Shown: positions 34,242 through 44,113, counted from the first letter of the stretch. The stretch is 64,000 nucleotides of DNA from Alterisphingorhabdus sp051668705 (GCF_051668705.1 NZ_CP196351.1:496001-560000), one strand, 5' to 3'. The notes: generated by a model from the letters alone, not told the origin. A program made the numbers and translations.

Positions 34242-34266
34242 GGGCGGGGCTATTGCGGCTCCGCCC
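34242..34266 (+). promoter_or_regulatory. GC-rich hairpin between rpoB and rpoC
   Basis: GGGCGG (34242) pairs with CCGCCC (34261), extended by GGC/GCT-type pairs, giving a 9-bp stem with a 7-base loop. No T-run follows. It may mark an mRNA processing or pausing site rather than a terminator. Confidence 0.4.
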
Positions 34267-34317
34267 GTCAACCAGAGACATAGTTTGACGGGGCGGCGGC
34301 CCTGATAAGGAAAAACA

Positions 34318-37300
34318 ATGAACGAACTGACGAAATTCAACAATCCGGTGCAAAAGCCCGAGACGTTCGACACCATTCAGATTGGCCTGACCAGCCCGGA
34401 GAAAATCCGCAGTTGGTCCTTTGGCGAGATCAAAAAGCCTGAGACCATCAATTACCGGACATTTAAGCCGGAGCGCGATGGCCTGTTCTGCGCGCGTATT
34501 TTTGGCCCAGTTAAAGACTATGAATGTCTGTGCGGCAAATATAAGCGGATGAAATATAAAGGCGTTGTATGTGAAAAATGCGGCGTTGAAGTCACTGTTA
34601 CCAAGGTGCGCCGTGAGCGTATGGGCCATATCGATCTGGCTGCTCCGGTTGCGCATATCTGGTTCTTGAAATCACTGCCGTCGCGCATCGGTTTGCTGCT
34701 GGATATGCAGCTGAAACAGCTTGAGCGTGTACTGTACTTCGAAAATTATGTTGTTATCGAGCCGGGCCTCACCCCGCTTGAGAAATATCAATTGCTCAGC
34801 GAAGATGAGCTGCTTGAAGCGCAAGATGAATATGGCGAAGATGCTTTCTCTGCCGGTATTGGCGCAGAAGCGGTGAAGTTGATGCTGATGGACCTGGATA
34901 TGGTTCAAGAGCGCGACGATCTGCTGAAAGAGCTGGAAGAAACCAAATCCACGCTGAAGCCGAAGAAAATCATCAAGCGCTTGAAAGTGGTTGAGAGCTT
35001 TATCGATTCAGGCAACCGTCCTGAATGGATGATCCTTGAAATCATTCCGGTTATCCCGCCTGAATTGCGTCCTTTGGTGCCACTGGATGGTGGCCGCTTT
35101 GCGACATCTGATCTTAACGATCTGTATCGCCGGGTTATCAACCGTAACAACCGTCTGCGCCGTCTGATGGAATTGCGGGCGCCAGATATTATCGTGCGTA
35201 ACGAGAAGCGGATGCTGCAAGAAGCAGTTGACGCATTGTTCGACAATGGCCGCCGTGGCCGCGTCATCACTGGCGCGAATAAGCGTCCGTTGAAATCGCT
35301 ATCTGACATGCTGAAAGGCAAACAGGGCCGTTTCCGTCAAAACCTTTTGGGTAAGCGCGTCGACTATTCTGGCCGTTCGGTCATCGTGACTGGTCCAGAA
35401 TTGAAACTGCACCAATGTGGTCTGCCAAAGAAAATGGCGCTCGAGCTGTTTAAGCCGTTCATCTATGCGCGGCTTGACGCAAAAGGCCTGTCCATGACTC
35501 TGAAACAAGCGAAAAAATGGGTCGAGAAAGAGCGTAAGGAAGTTTGGGACATTCTTGATGAAGTGATCCGCGAACACCCTGTCATGCTGAACCGTGCGCC
35601 AACGCTTCACCGTTTGGGCATTCAGGCATTTGAACCTGTGTTGATTGAGGGTAAAGCCATCCAGCTTCACCCACTGGTTTGTTCAGCGTTTAATGCCGAC
35701 TTTGACGGTGACCAAATGGCTGTTCACGTTCCGCTGAGCCTTGAGGCGCAGCTGGAAGCGCGGGTCTTGATGATGTCGACCAACAACATCCTGTCACCAG
35801 CCAATGGTAAGCCGATCATCGTACCTTCACAGGATATGGTCTTGGGTATCTATTATCTCTCCATGGACCGCGAAGGCGAGCCTGGTGAGGGTATGTTGCT
35901 CTCTGACATGGCTGAGGTGCATCAGGCGCTGGAAATTGGCGCTGTTACTTTGCACTCTAAGGTCGTGGCGCGCGTGCCGCAAACCGATGAAGATGGCAAT
36001 CTGGTGTATAAGCGCTTCGAAACAACGCCGGGCCGGATGTTGATTGGCGAATGTCTGCCAAAATCATTCAAAGTGCCGTTTGACGTGGTCAACCGCTTGC
36101 TCACCAAGAAAGAAATTGGTGACGTGATTGACCAAGTCTATCGTCATACTGGTCAGAAAGACACTGTCTTGTTCGCAGATGCGATCATGGTCCTTGGCTT
36201 CCGCCACGCCTTTAAGGCGGGTATCTCCTTTGGTAAGGACGATATGATTATTCCAGACAGCAAAGATGGAATGATCGAGGAAACCAAGACATTGGTTGCC
36301 GATTATGAGCAGCAATATCAGGATGGTCTGATCACGCAGCAAGAGAAATATAATAAGGTGATCGACGCTTGGAGCCGCTGTGGTGACCAAGTTGCGGCCG
36401 CCATGATGGAAGAGATTAAAGCGACGCCGAAAGACGAAAATGGTCGTGAAGCGGCAATTAACTCCATCTATATGATGAGCCATTCTGGCGCGCGTGGTTC
36501 GCCAGCGCAGATGAAGCAGCTTGCCGGTATGCGCGGGTTGATGGCCAAACCTTCGGGCGAGATTATTGAAACACCAATCATCTCAAACTTTAAAGAAGGT
36601 CTGACCGTTCTTGAATATTTCAACTCGACTCACGGTGCGCGTAAAGGTCTTGCCGATACCGCGTTGAAAACCGCTAACTCTGGTTATCTAACCCGCCGCT
36701 TGGTGGATGTTAGCCAGGATTGCACCATCGTCGAAAATGATTGTGGCACCGAAAATGCGCTGGAGATGAAAGCGATTGTTCAAGGTGGTACAACCATTGC
36801 TTCATTGGCGGAGCGTATTTTGGGCCGGACATTGGCCGAAGATATGGTTGTCGGCAAAGATGGCGAAGTCTTGTTCAAGAAAGACACGTTGCTCGACGAA
36901 GCGGCTGTTGCCAAGATTGAAGAAGCCGGCATTCAGGCTGCGCGTATTCGTTCGCCCCTCATTTGTGAGAGCAAGCAGGGCGTATGCGGCAAATGCTATG
37001 GCCGTGACCTTGCACGTGGTACTCCGGTTAATATCGGTGAAGCTGTTGGCGTTATCGCTGCACAGTCCATCGGTGAGCCTGGTACACAGCTGACCATGCG
37101 GACCTTCCACATTGGTGGTGCTGCGCAGTTGAACGAGCAAAGCAATCTGGAAGCCGTTGCTGACGGCACCATGGAATATCGCGATATTCCCACCATTACC
37201 GATAAGAAAGGCCGTCGCTTGTCGCTGGCCCGTAACGGTGAAATCGCGATTATTGACAATGAGGGCCGTGAGCGCGCTGTTCACAAGCTGCCTTATGGTA

Positions 37301-38496
37301 CCAATTTGCTGATTGGTGATGGCGAAAAAGTGAAGCAGGGCGACCGTCTTGCTGAATGGGATCCGTTCACCATGCCGGTTATTACTGAAAAACCGGGTAC
37401 GGTGAAATATCAGGATCTGGTTGATGGCCAGACACTGACTGAGCAAACCGATGAGGCAACAGGTATCGCCCAGCGTGTTGTTACGGAACACCGTGTTTCA
37501 GGTCGCGGCAAAGCGAAAGAAGACCTTCGCCCGCGCCTGACATTGCTTGATGATGATAGCGGCGAAGCTGCACGTTATCTGATGGCTGTCGGCACAACAT
37601 TGTCGGTTACTGATGGCCAACAGGTTGAAGCGGGTGATGTTCTGGCACGTGCTAGCCGTGAAGCGGCGAAAACACGTGACATTACTGGTGGTTTGCCACG
37701 GGTTGCTGAACTGTTTGAAGCGCGTATCCCGAAAGACCATTCGGTTATTGCTAAAATCTCTGGCCGTATCGAATTTGTGCGTGACTATAAAGCCAAGCGC
37801 AAAATCGCGATCCACCCTGAAGAGGGTGATTCCGTTGAATATCTGATCCCCAAAACCAAGGTGATTGATGTTCAGGAAGGCGATTATGTCAAGAAAGGCG
37901 ATGCGCTGGTTTCTGGTTCGCCTGATCCGCATGATATTCTCGAAGTTATGGGCGTAGAAGCTCTGGCAGAATATCTGGTTGCAGAAATTCAGGAAGTCTA
38001 TCGTCTGCAAGGCGTGAAGATTAATGATAAGCACATTGAGACGATCGTCCGCCAAATGCTGCAAAAAGTGGAAATCACCAATGGTGGTGACACAACATTG
38101 CTGCCTGGCGAGCAGGTTGACCATGAGGAAATGGACGAAATTAATGCCAAGCTGCCTAAAGGCAAAACGCCTGCGGTTGGTAAGCCTATATTATTGGGCA
38201 TTACCAAAGCCAGCTTGCAAACACGTTCCTTCATTTCTGCCGCATCTTTCCAAGAAACGACGCGCGTGCTGACGCAGGCTGCTGTTGAAGGTAAGAAGGA
38301 TACGCTGATCGGTCTGAAAGAGAATGTGATTGTGGGTCGCCTTATCCCTGCCGGTACTGGTGCGGGCATGGCGCGGAAACGTATCGCAGCTTCTGGACGT
38401 GATGCCGCTTTGCGTGCGCAGCAACAGAAACTGGCTGACGCAATGGCTGCTGCGAAAGCGCCTACGCCAGAGCCTGCAGCGAGCGAAGGCGAATAA
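34318..38496 (+). CDS. rpoC: RNA polymerase beta' subunit
   Basis: A 1392-residue catalytic subunit. The first zinc site is CLCGKYKRMKYKGVVCEKC; the active-site motif NADFDGDQMAVHVPLS is intact; the second zinc cluster CESKQGVCGKCYG and the trigger-loop region GEPGTQLTMRTFHIGG are present. The C-terminus KLADAMAAAKAPTPEPAASEGE is acidic. GATAAGGA lies before the ATG at 34318. It is followed by a strong terminator. Confidence 0.98.
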   Translation: MNELTKFNNPVQKPETFDTIQIGLTSPEKIRSWSFGEIKKPETINYRTFKPERDGLFCARIFGPVKDYECLCGKYKRMKYKGVVCEKCGVEVTVTKVRRERMGHIDLAAPVAHIWFLKSLPSRIGLLLDMQLKQLERVLYFENYVVIEPGLTPLEKYQLLSEDELLEAQDEYGEDAFSAGIGAEAVKLMLMDLDMVQERDDLLKELEETKSTLKPKKIIKRLKVVESFIDSGNRPEWMILEIIPVIPPELRPLVPLDGGRFATSDLNDLYRRVINRNNRLRRLMELRAPDIIVRNEKRMLQEAVDALFDNGRRGRVITGANKRPLKSLSDMLKGKQGRFRQNLLGKRVDYSGRSVIVTGPELKLHQCGLPKKMALELFKPFIYARLDAKGLSMTLKQAKKWVEKERKEVWDILDEVIREHPVMLNRAPTLHRLGIQAFEPVLIEGKAIQLHPLVCSAFNADFDGDQMAVHVPLSLEAQLEARVLMMSTNNILSPANGKPIIVPSQDMVLGIYYLSMDREGEPGEGMLLSDMAEVHQALEIGAVTLHSKVVARVPQTDEDGNLVYKRFETTPGRMLIGECLPKSFKVPFDVVNRLLTKKEIGDVIDQVYRHTGQKDTVLFADAIMVLGFRHAFKAGISFGKDDMIIPDSKDGMIEETKTLVADYEQQYQDGLITQQEKYNKVIDAWSRCGDQVAAAMMEEIKATPKDENGREAAINSIYMMSHSGARGSPAQMKQLAGMRGLMAKPSGEIIETPIISNFKEGLTVLEYFNSTHGARKGLADTALKTANSGYLTRRLVDVSQDCTIVENDCGTENALEMKAIVQGGTTIASLAERILGRTLAEDMVVGKDGEVLFKKDTLLDEAAVAKIEEAGIQAARIRSPLICESKQGVCGKCYGRDLARGTPVNIGEAVGVIAAQSIGEPGTQLTMRTFHIGGAAQLNEQSNLEAVADGTMEYRDIPTITDKKGRRLSLARNGEIAIIDNEGRERAVHKLPYGTNLLIGDGEKVKQGDRLAEWDPFTMPVITEKPGTVKYQDLVDGQTLTEQTDEATGIAQRVVTEHRVSGRGKAKEDLRPRLTLLDDDSGEAARYLMAVGTTLSVTDGQQVEAGDVLARASREAAKTRDITGGLPRVAELFEARIPKDHSVIAKISGRIEFVRDYKAKRKIAIHPEEGDSVEYLIPKTKVIDVQEGDYVKKGDALVSGSPDPHDILEVMGVEALAEYLVAEIQEVYRLQGVKINDKHIETIVRQMLQKVEITNGGDTTLLPGEQVDHEEMDEINAKLPKGKTPAVGKPILLGITKASLQTRSFISAASFQETTRVLTQAAVEGKKDTLIGLKENVIVGRLIPAGTGAGMARKRIAASGRDAALRAQQQKLADAMAAAKAPTPEPAASEGE

Positions 38497-38558
38497 ATCT
38501 GCCATTTTCTGTCGGCTGGCTTTTCTTGGAAATGTCAGCCCAGATAGCACATAAATAC

Positions 38559-38595
38559 AGCCCCGTTGGAGCGATCCGACGGGGCTTTATTATTT
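38559..38595 (+). terminator. Rho-independent terminator after rpoC
   Basis: AGCCCCGT (38559-38566) and ACGGGGCT (38579-38586) form a perfect 8-bp stem with a 12-base loop, followed by TTATTATTT. It ends the rpoBC transcript and separates it from the convergent gene at 38641. Confidence 0.9.
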
Positions 38596-38640
38596 GGCTT
38601 TAAGTATTGGGATTCCTAGGCGGTTGGGTCGCCTTTGTTA

Positions 38641-40227
38641 TTAAGCTCCATCACCGTCTGATGATGTCTCGCTTTCGCTGGACGACTCCAGTGTTTCTCC
38701 GCTTTCGAGACGTTCAATCCTGGCCAACAACATTTCCGCTCGCTTGCCGCGGCCATTATTATGCGGGTCGCTCAAAAGCGGGTTGAGATAAAATCGCGCA
38801 AAGTCATAGCGTTTTTCATTGATCATCTGGCCGATCAACATTCTGCGCGCACGATCATCATAAGGCGCAATGCCCAATGCTTGCTGCAAACCTTGGACAG
38901 CTAATTCTGTCGGTTTCTTACCACGATCCCTAAAGCTGCCATAATAATAGATAAGCGGTAAGGGATGGTCATTCTCAATGCGATTTGCTGCTGTTACAGA
39001 TGCCAGTGCCGCTTTCCATTGCGCTTTGCTTTCCTCTTCACTGCCTTCATCTTTGCGCGCAATGCTAAACAAAGCATACATTTTTTGGATATAGGCGTTG
39101 ATATTCTGTGGGTTGCTGGCAATGGAGCGATCAGCAGCCGCAATAGCTTCTTCATTATTTCCCGCATCAAACTCTGCTTCAGCCAATGCTGCCTGAACGA
39201 AATCATCATTGGGGTAACGTGCCGCAACTTCGCGTGCCTCTACTACCAATTCTAGAGCCTCTTCACGGTTTACTCCGTTTCGTGACTGTTGATAGATCGG
39301 CATTATCTTGCCTGCGCCTTCGCTAAGTGGCGTTACTGTGATGGCGCCATATTTTATCCACTCAGGTGGTAGTCGCAAGGCACTCATCCTTCTGCGAATA
39401 TGCCGATCCAGCTCTTTATCAAGCTCTTTAAAGTCACCAAAAGCTGCTTGGGCGGCTGCTACTGGGTTTTCCCCTTTGGCAATCGCATTGATATAACGAC
39501 CAATATTATCGCCACGTTCGGCATCTTTATTAAGACGTGCCAAGGTCAGATAATGGAACAAGGCCCAACTGCGACCATAGAAGCTGTCATAGCTGGAGGA
39601 TTTCTCCTTCTTTGCTGCATATGCCTTTGCGTCAAAGAGTAACTCTAAGGGAACTTTACGCAAATTCAGTAATTCGCCAGCGCGGTGTTGAGCCGGTCTA
39701 CCCACCCAAACAGCACCATCACGTTCAAAAGCAGCAGAAGCAAAATATTCAGCATAGCCCTCTGTAAACCAGTTCGGCAGACGCCATTGAGAATTGCTGA
39801 GTTGAAAGTGGTGAGCATATTCATGCAGCAACACTATTTCGCTGAATGACACTTCTTTACCGCGACCATCGCGCACACGGGGGACAAAAGCCACAGAGCC
39901 CCCAGCACGCGAACGGTAAAAGCCAGCAACATAGCGCGAGCCTTCACCCGCCAAGTTGCGAACAGATCTTTGTCCGCCGACAACAAAGATGGTAACTCTG
40001 TTCGATGGCGAGGGTGGCCCAGAAGCTTTCTGATTATATAATTGACCGCTCACCAGCTCCATCGCGGAATGATATTTTTCCAGCTTCTCAGCAAAGTCAC
40101 GCAAATCAGATTCCGATTGATCTGCGTAAATTAGAAAATGGTCACTGCTGGCTTTATGCCACTTGCTATAGGCCAGTTTCGGCCAGCCTATGGCAAGTAT
40201 AGCTATAAATATGAGCATTAAACGCAT
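38641..40227 (-). CDS. Secreted gluzincin-like metallopeptidase with TPR-type C-terminus
   Basis: A 528-residue protein with an N-terminal signal (MLIFIAILAIGWPKLAYS). The peptidase part has HEYAHHF, the HExxH zinc motif, followed by WFTEGYAEYF, which would supply the third zinc ligand Glu as in MA-clan (DUF1570-like) enzymes. From about residue 330 there are helical TPR-like repeats (AAREVAARYPNDDFVQAALAEAEFDAGNNEEAIAAADRSIASNP in segments). The C-terminus is Ser/Glu-rich. Substrate unknown; it probably acts in the periplasm. It is convergent with rpoC and stands alone. Confidence 0.8.
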   Translation of the reverse strand: MRLMLIFIAILAIGWPKLAYSKWHKASSDHFLIYADQSESDLRDFAEKLEKYHSAMELVSGQLYNQKASGPPSPSNRVTIFVVGGQRSVRNLAGEGSRYVAGFYRSRAGGSVAFVPRVRDGRGKEVSFSEIVLLHEYAHHFQLSNSQWRLPNWFTEGYAEYFASAAFERDGAVWVGRPAQHRAGELLNLRKVPLELLFDAKAYAAKKEKSSSYDSFYGRSWALFHYLTLARLNKDAERGDNIGRYINAIAKGENPVAAAQAAFGDFKELDKELDRHIRRRMSALRLPPEWIKYGAITVTPLSEGAGKIMPIYQQSRNGVNREEALELVVEAREVAARYPNDDFVQAALAEAEFDAGNNEEAIAAADRSIASNPQNINAYIQKMYALFSIARKDEGSEEESKAQWKAALASVTAANRIENDHPLPLIYYYGSFRDRGKKPTELAVQGLQQALGIAPYDDRARRMLIGQMINEKRYDFARFYLNPLLSDPHNNGRGKRAEMLLARIERLESGETLESSSESETSSDGDGA

Positions 40228-40356
40228 GATATTTCCCCATTCATTTACAAGGATGCTATCAAGTCAATCTCAAACTGTCATCCTTCAATATGATGGCGAA
40301 ACAACATATATAATATTGGCTTCCCTTTACATGTTAAAGCAGTGACCAATGTGTAT

Positions 40357-40926
40357 CTATATTTTTGCGATATTTTCTAAAGCTGCGTCTACGGCATCTT
40401 GACACTTGGCCATTTGTTGTCCGGCGCCAATAACTGTTACATCATCTAAGCCTATAAATCCCAAGACATGGCGTAAATAGCTTGTAGCAAAGTCAATTTC
40501 GCTGCCAATAGCGGTGCCGCCTGATGCGATCGCCAGATAGACTTTCTTGTTTTGCAATAGGCCAACAGGGCCGTTTTCGGTATATTTGAATGTCTTGCGG
40601 GCGCGTGCAACCATGTCGATCCATGACTTTAATGCCGCAGGAATGCTGAAATTATAGATCGGCGAGCCAATAACGATGATGTCTGCGCGTTCAAGCTCGT
40701 CTATAAGGGCATCCGAACCGGCTAAGAGCGTTTTTTGCTCGTCGGTCCGTTCGCTCTCATCGGTAAAATTGGCATTGACCCAGTCCTGAGTCACGAAGGG
40801 CAGGCCTTCGGCTACGTCGCGGCGGATAATATCTGTAACACCCAATTTCGCGACTATCTTCTGAGACATTTTACGTGTGGATGAACCGTTTTTGCGTGCG
40901 CTGGCATCGATATGTAATATGGTCAT
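40357..40926 (-). CDS. azoR: FMN-dependent NADH-azoreductase
   Basis: A 189-residue flavodoxin-fold quinone/azo reductase (AcpD family). Landmarks are MTILHIDASARKNGSSTRKMSQKI (phosphate-binding loop), IIVIGSPIYNFSIPAALKSWIDMVARARKTFKYTENGPVGLL (in segments) and ASGGTAIGSEIDFATSYLRHVLGFIG. It protects against quinone and electrophile stress. It is the last gene of a doxX-pirin-azoR run (15 bp after the pirin gene) divergent from a LysR regulator, the usual arrangement of a quinone-stress operon. Confidence 0.93.
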   Translation of the reverse strand: MTILHIDASARKNGSSTRKMSQKIVAKLGVTDIIRRDVAEGLPFVTQDWVNANFTDESERTDEQKTLLAGSDALIDELERADIIVIGSPIYNFSIPAALKSWIDMVARARKTFKYTENGPVGLLQNKKVYLAIASGGTAIGSEIDFATSYLRHVLGFIGLDDVTVIGAGQQMAKCQDAVDAALENIAKI

Positions 40927-40941
40927 GTCTATGCTCCTGAA

Positions 40942-41664
40942 TTAATTATGGGTGAGTGGGTCGGCGGTTTCAGCAATGATGATTTCAGAATCTTGCTCTG
41001 CGACAATCGTTATATTGCTGTTATGATCAAGAGCTATACCATCGCGCTCTGACACGGGGGTACCATCGACCAATATAGCGCCGCTAGAAACAACGAGATA
41101 GGCCTTTCGATGAGCAGAAAGATCGTAACGCAACGTCTTGCCGTTATCGAGTGTAGCACCCAAAATTTGAGCATCTGCCCGAATTTCCAGTGCGCCATCT
41201 GCGATATGCTGTTTATCACCGCTGGCGAGTATTTCGAGATTGTTGGCGCGTTCTCCTTTGGGGAAGCGTTTCGCATCCCAGCGCGGAGCACCACCATTTT
41301 CGCGGGGCAATACCCAGATTTGGAAAAGGCTGGTTTCTTCATCTTCCAGATTATATTCGCTGTGCCGGATGCCGGTTCCTGCGCTCATAACCTGCACGTC
41401 ACCGGCTTCGGTACGGCCTATATTGCCAAGCGAGTCCTTATGGGTGATCGCGCCGGAGCGAACAAATGTTATAATCTCCATATCGCGGTGAGGGTGCTCG
41501 GGAAAGCCCGTTCCAGCTGCAATTTGGTCATCATTCCAGACCCGTACTGCACCCCAGCCCATACGGGCAGGATCGTGATACTGGCCAAAGCTAAAATGGT
41601 GACGAGCGTTGAGCCAGCCATGATCAGCATGGCCCAGTGATGAAAATTCGCGTTTATCAAACAT
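40942..41664 (-). CDS. Pirin-family bicupin protein (quercetinase-like)
   Basis: A 240-residue bicupin. The N-terminal pirin domain has HFSFGQYHDPARMGWGAVRVWNDDQIAAGTGFPEHPHRDMEIITFV in segments, with metal-binding HPHRDME, followed by HSEYNLEDEETSLFQIWVLP. Related proteins (YhaK/YhhW) bind a metal and may oxidise quercetin-like quinols; the physiological reaction is uncertain. GGAGA precedes the ATG at 41664. It lies between doxX and azoR in one operon. Confidence 0.92.
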   Translation of the reverse strand: MFDKREFSSLGHADHGWLNARHHFSFGQYHDPARMGWGAVRVWNDDQIAAGTGFPEHPHRDMEIITFVRSGAITHKDSLGNIGRTEAGDVQVMSAGTGIRHSEYNLEDEETSLFQIWVLPRENGGAPRWDAKRFPKGERANNLEILASGDKQHIADGALEIRADAQILGATLDNGKTLRYDLSAHRKAYLVVSSGAILVDGTPVSERDGIALDHNSNITIVAEQDSEIIIAETADPLTHN

Positions 41665-41688
41665 TGTCAGTCTCCTGGTCTCTTGTCA

Positions 41689-42129
41689 TCAGATAGTAGC
41701 GGGGGTGGCGGTTTGATTGGCAAGCTGCGTATTGTCGACCGAAAATGCGCCGCTGCCCAAAATGGCCTGCACAATCAAAGTGAGTGTCCAAAAGGCAGGG
41801 AACTCCCATCCTCCTCCACTATTGGAGAATAACCATCCATTGGCGATATGTGGAAAGGTGGCGCCGATCATTAATGGAACAAGTGCAAGTGCGACGAGGC
41901 GCGTTTTATACCCGAATATGAGAGCCAAACCTCCCAATAATTCGGCAGCAATTACCAGATAGCCAACAAAAGCTGGAAGGCCGAGACTTTCAAAAAAGGC
42001 TGCTGCTCCGGCAGGTGTAAATATCAGCAGTTTTAAGAGCCCATGGGCAGAAAGCAGCGAACCCTGTGCAATACGCAGCAATGCGATGCCGTTGGCAGGG
42101 TTGGTCAGTGTGGAATATGGGTTTGTCAT
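41689..42129 (-). CDS. DoxX-family membrane protein
   Basis: A 146-residue protein with four hydrophobic segments. It matches the DoxX family: IALLRIAQGSLLSAHGLLKLLIFTPAGAAAFFESLGLP, then YLVIAAELLGGLALIFGYKTRLVALALVPLMIGA (in segments). Related proteins take part in quinone or thiol redox balance. Start at the ATG at 42129, six bases after GGAGAC; an in-frame ATG at 42180 would lie across the divergent promoter. First gene of the operon with pirin and azoR. Confidence 0.88.
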   Translation of the reverse strand: MTNPYSTLTNPANGIALLRIAQGSLLSAHGLLKLLIFTPAGAAAFFESLGLPAFVGYLVIAAELLGGLALIFGYKTRLVALALVPLMIGATFPHIANGWLFSNSGGGWEFPAFWTLTLIVQAILGSGAFSVDNTQLANQTATPATI

Positions 42130-42205
42130 GATGATGTCTCCATTGGTTATTGCGTTTCGTTGATGAATGAATAGGTGCAATCTTTAGTGCATGGAATTGA
42201 CATTA

Positions 42206-42226
42206 TTTGCATATTATCTATGCAAA
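42206..42226. promoter_or_regulatory. LysR-type operator palindrome
   Basis: TTTGCATA-TTATC-TATGCAAA is a perfect 8-bp inverted repeat with a 5-base spacer, in the 102-bp gap between divergent doxX and lysR. It contains the T-N11-A form expected for LysR-type regulators. It ends 5 bp before the preferred lysR start at 42232, so bound regulator would block its own transcription or translation start region. Confidence 0.75.
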
Positions 42227-42231
42227 AATGC

Positions 42232-43104
42232 ATGAATAAACTTGACTGGAATGATCTTCAGACATTTTTGGCGATTGCAGAAGAGGGCAGCCTTTCCGCA
42301 GCAGCGCGCAAATTGATGCTAACGCAGCCAACATTGGGCCGTCGGTTAAAGGCTATGGAAGCAAAGGCGGGCGCACGATTGCTAGAAGCCGTACCGCGCG
42401 GTTTTGTGCTGACATCCTTAGGAGAAAGTGTGCTGGGTCATGCCCGGACAATGCATGAAGCGATGACCTCTGTGGAAAGGACTATTGAAGGGCGTGATCA
42501 GCGGCTGGAGGGCTTGGTACGCGTGACAACGGTCGAGGTGCTGGCACATTATCTGCTATTGCCAGCGATACAGTCTCTGCAAGAGAAGCATCCTGGCCTA
42601 GTGGTCGAATTGGTGCCCGCGACACGTTCATTTAGTTTAACAGGGCGTGAGGCTGATATTGCGGTGCGCTTATTGCCATTTGAGGGCAATATGCTGGTGA
42701 CGCGCAAAATTGGTAAGTTGGACCATCATCTTTTTGCCGCATCCTCTCAACAGGTGAGGCGCCCGCATATTAGCGACTGGCCAGCGGAAAGCCCCCTAAT
42801 CACCGTGTTGCAGGATCAAGAGCATCTGCCCCAGGTTCAATGGTTCTATCGTCATTTTGACGCACCGCAATTTGTGCTGCGAACAAATGACCGGATATTG
42901 CAGGCGGAAGCGACAGCTTTGGGCATGGGTATTGCCTGCCTTCCGCATTTGATTGAACACAAGGTGCCCAATATTGCCCGTGTCCATGCAGATGCTGATC
43001 CGGTCACCTTACCCATCTATATGGGCGTGCATCATGATATGCGAAACATGCCACGGGTCAGAGTGGTCATGGATGCGATTATCGCGGCATGTCAAAGCGG
43101 CTGA
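42232..43104 (+). CDS. LysR-family transcriptional regulator
   Basis: A 290-residue regulator with an N-terminal winged helix-turn-helix (MNKLDWNDLQTFLAIAEEGSLSAAARKLMLTQPTLGRRLKAMEAKAGARLLE in segments) and a periplasmic-binding-like effector domain. It is divergent from doxX-pirin-azoR and probably induces that operon in response to quinones or electrophiles. The ATG at 42232 gives the standard start; an ATG at 42220 falls inside the operator palindrome, and 42175 lies in the doxX promoter. Confidence 0.92.
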   Translation: MNKLDWNDLQTFLAIAEEGSLSAAARKLMLTQPTLGRRLKAMEAKAGARLLEAVPRGFVLTSLGESVLGHARTMHEAMTSVERTIEGRDQRLEGLVRVTTVEVLAHYLLLPAIQSLQEKHPGLVVELVPATRSFSLTGREADIAVRLLPFEGNMLVTRKIGKLDHHLFAASSQQVRRPHISDWPAESPLITVLQDQEHLPQVQWFYRHFDAPQFVLRTNDRILQAEATALGMGIACLPHLIEHKVPNIARVHADADPVTLPIYMGVHHDMRNMPRVRVVMDAIIAACQSG

Positions 43105-43411
43105 AAATATTAATTTTGGGGTGATCAGAACTTTTTCTGCCGCGCTCTTGGTAAGTTTTGATACAAGAATCGAATAAATTTTTGTAAGCGCTCTTTGTGG
43201 ATATAGCTGCTGATACAGCGTGAAAACCCGCAGAATTGAGTCGTTTCTGCCAATGCTGACCATAAAATGATAGTCTGCGACTCGTGGATTTACGGGCTTT
43301 AACGTAAAATTAACCTTTAATGTTCATCTCTCTTATGGTTAATTCAACAGATGAGACGGTTTGATGCCGTTTCGCAGACGGTAACAGCGTTACACATAAA
43401 GGGGCAGCTTC
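43105..43411 (+). promoter_or_regulatory. ctrA promoter region with a CtrA box
   Basis: TTAA-CGTAAAA-TTAAC at 43299-43314 matches the CtrA consensus TTAA-N7-TTAAC exactly. A further GGTTAATTC lies at about 43338. The 307-bp gap has no gene. The box about 100 bp upstream of ctrA suggests autoregulation, as in other alphaproteobacteria. Confidence 0.75.
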
Positions 43412-44113
43412 ATGCGCGTTCTATTGATCGAAGACGAGCCAACAACAGCAAAAGCCATTGAGCTGATGCTCACAACGGAAGGCTTTAATGTCTATACCAC
43501 TGATTTGGGCGAAGAAGGCCTCGATTTGGGTAAGCTCTATGATTACGACATTATCTTGCTGGACCTTAACCTGCCAGATATGCATGGCTATGACGTCCTG
43601 AAGAAATTACGGGTCGCGAAAGTGCAAACGCCTGTATTGATCCTTTCCGGTGTATCCGAAATGGACAGTAAGGTACGGTCCTTCGGTTTTGGTGCCGATG
43701 ATTATGTGACCAAGCCATTCCACCGCGAAGAGCTGGTGGCGCGTATCCATGCGGTTGTTCGCCGTTCTAAGGGCCATTCACAATCGGTTATTCGTACCGG
43801 TAAGCTGGCGGTTAATCTTGACGCTAAGACTGTTGAAGTTGACGGTGCCCGTGTTCACCTGACCGGTAAAGAATATGCGATGCTGGAGCTATTATCGCTC
43901 CGAAAAGGCACGACCCTCACCAAAGAAATGTTCCTGAACCATCTTTATGGTGGCATGGACGAGCCCGAATTGAAAATTATCGACGTCTTCATCTGCAAAT
44001 TGCGCAAAAAACTGGCACTTGCTTGCGATGGCGAAAATTATATCGAAACAGTATGGGGCCGTGGTTATGTACTGCGTGATCCTAATGCGACTGAAGAGAG
44101 CCAAGCGGCTTAA
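43412..44113 (+). CDS. ctrA: Cell-cycle response regulator CtrA
   Basis: A 233-residue OmpR-type response regulator. The receiver domain starts MRVLLIEDEPTTAKAIELML, with the acidic pocket and phosphoacceptor in YDIILLDLNLPDMHGYDVL, and ends in YVTKPFHREELVARI. The C-terminal winged helix has VHLTGKEYAMLELLSLRKGTTLTKEMFLNHLYGGMDEPELKIIDVFICKLRKKL (in parts) and VWGRGYVLRDP. This is the diagnostic CtrA sequence. In sphingomonads it mainly controls motility and envelope genes. GGGGCAG lies before the ATG. A terminator follows. Confidence 0.96.
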   Translation: MRVLLIEDEPTTAKAIELMLTTEGFNVYTTDLGEEGLDLGKLYDYDIILLDLNLPDMHGYDVLKKLRVAKVQTPVLILSGVSEMDSKVRSFGFGADDYVTKPFHREELVARIHAVVRRSKGHSQSVIRTGKLAVNLDAKTVEVDGARVHLTGKEYAMLELLSLRKGTTLTKEMFLNHLYGGMDEPELKIIDVFICKLRKKLALACDGENYIETVWGRGYVLRDPNATEESQAA

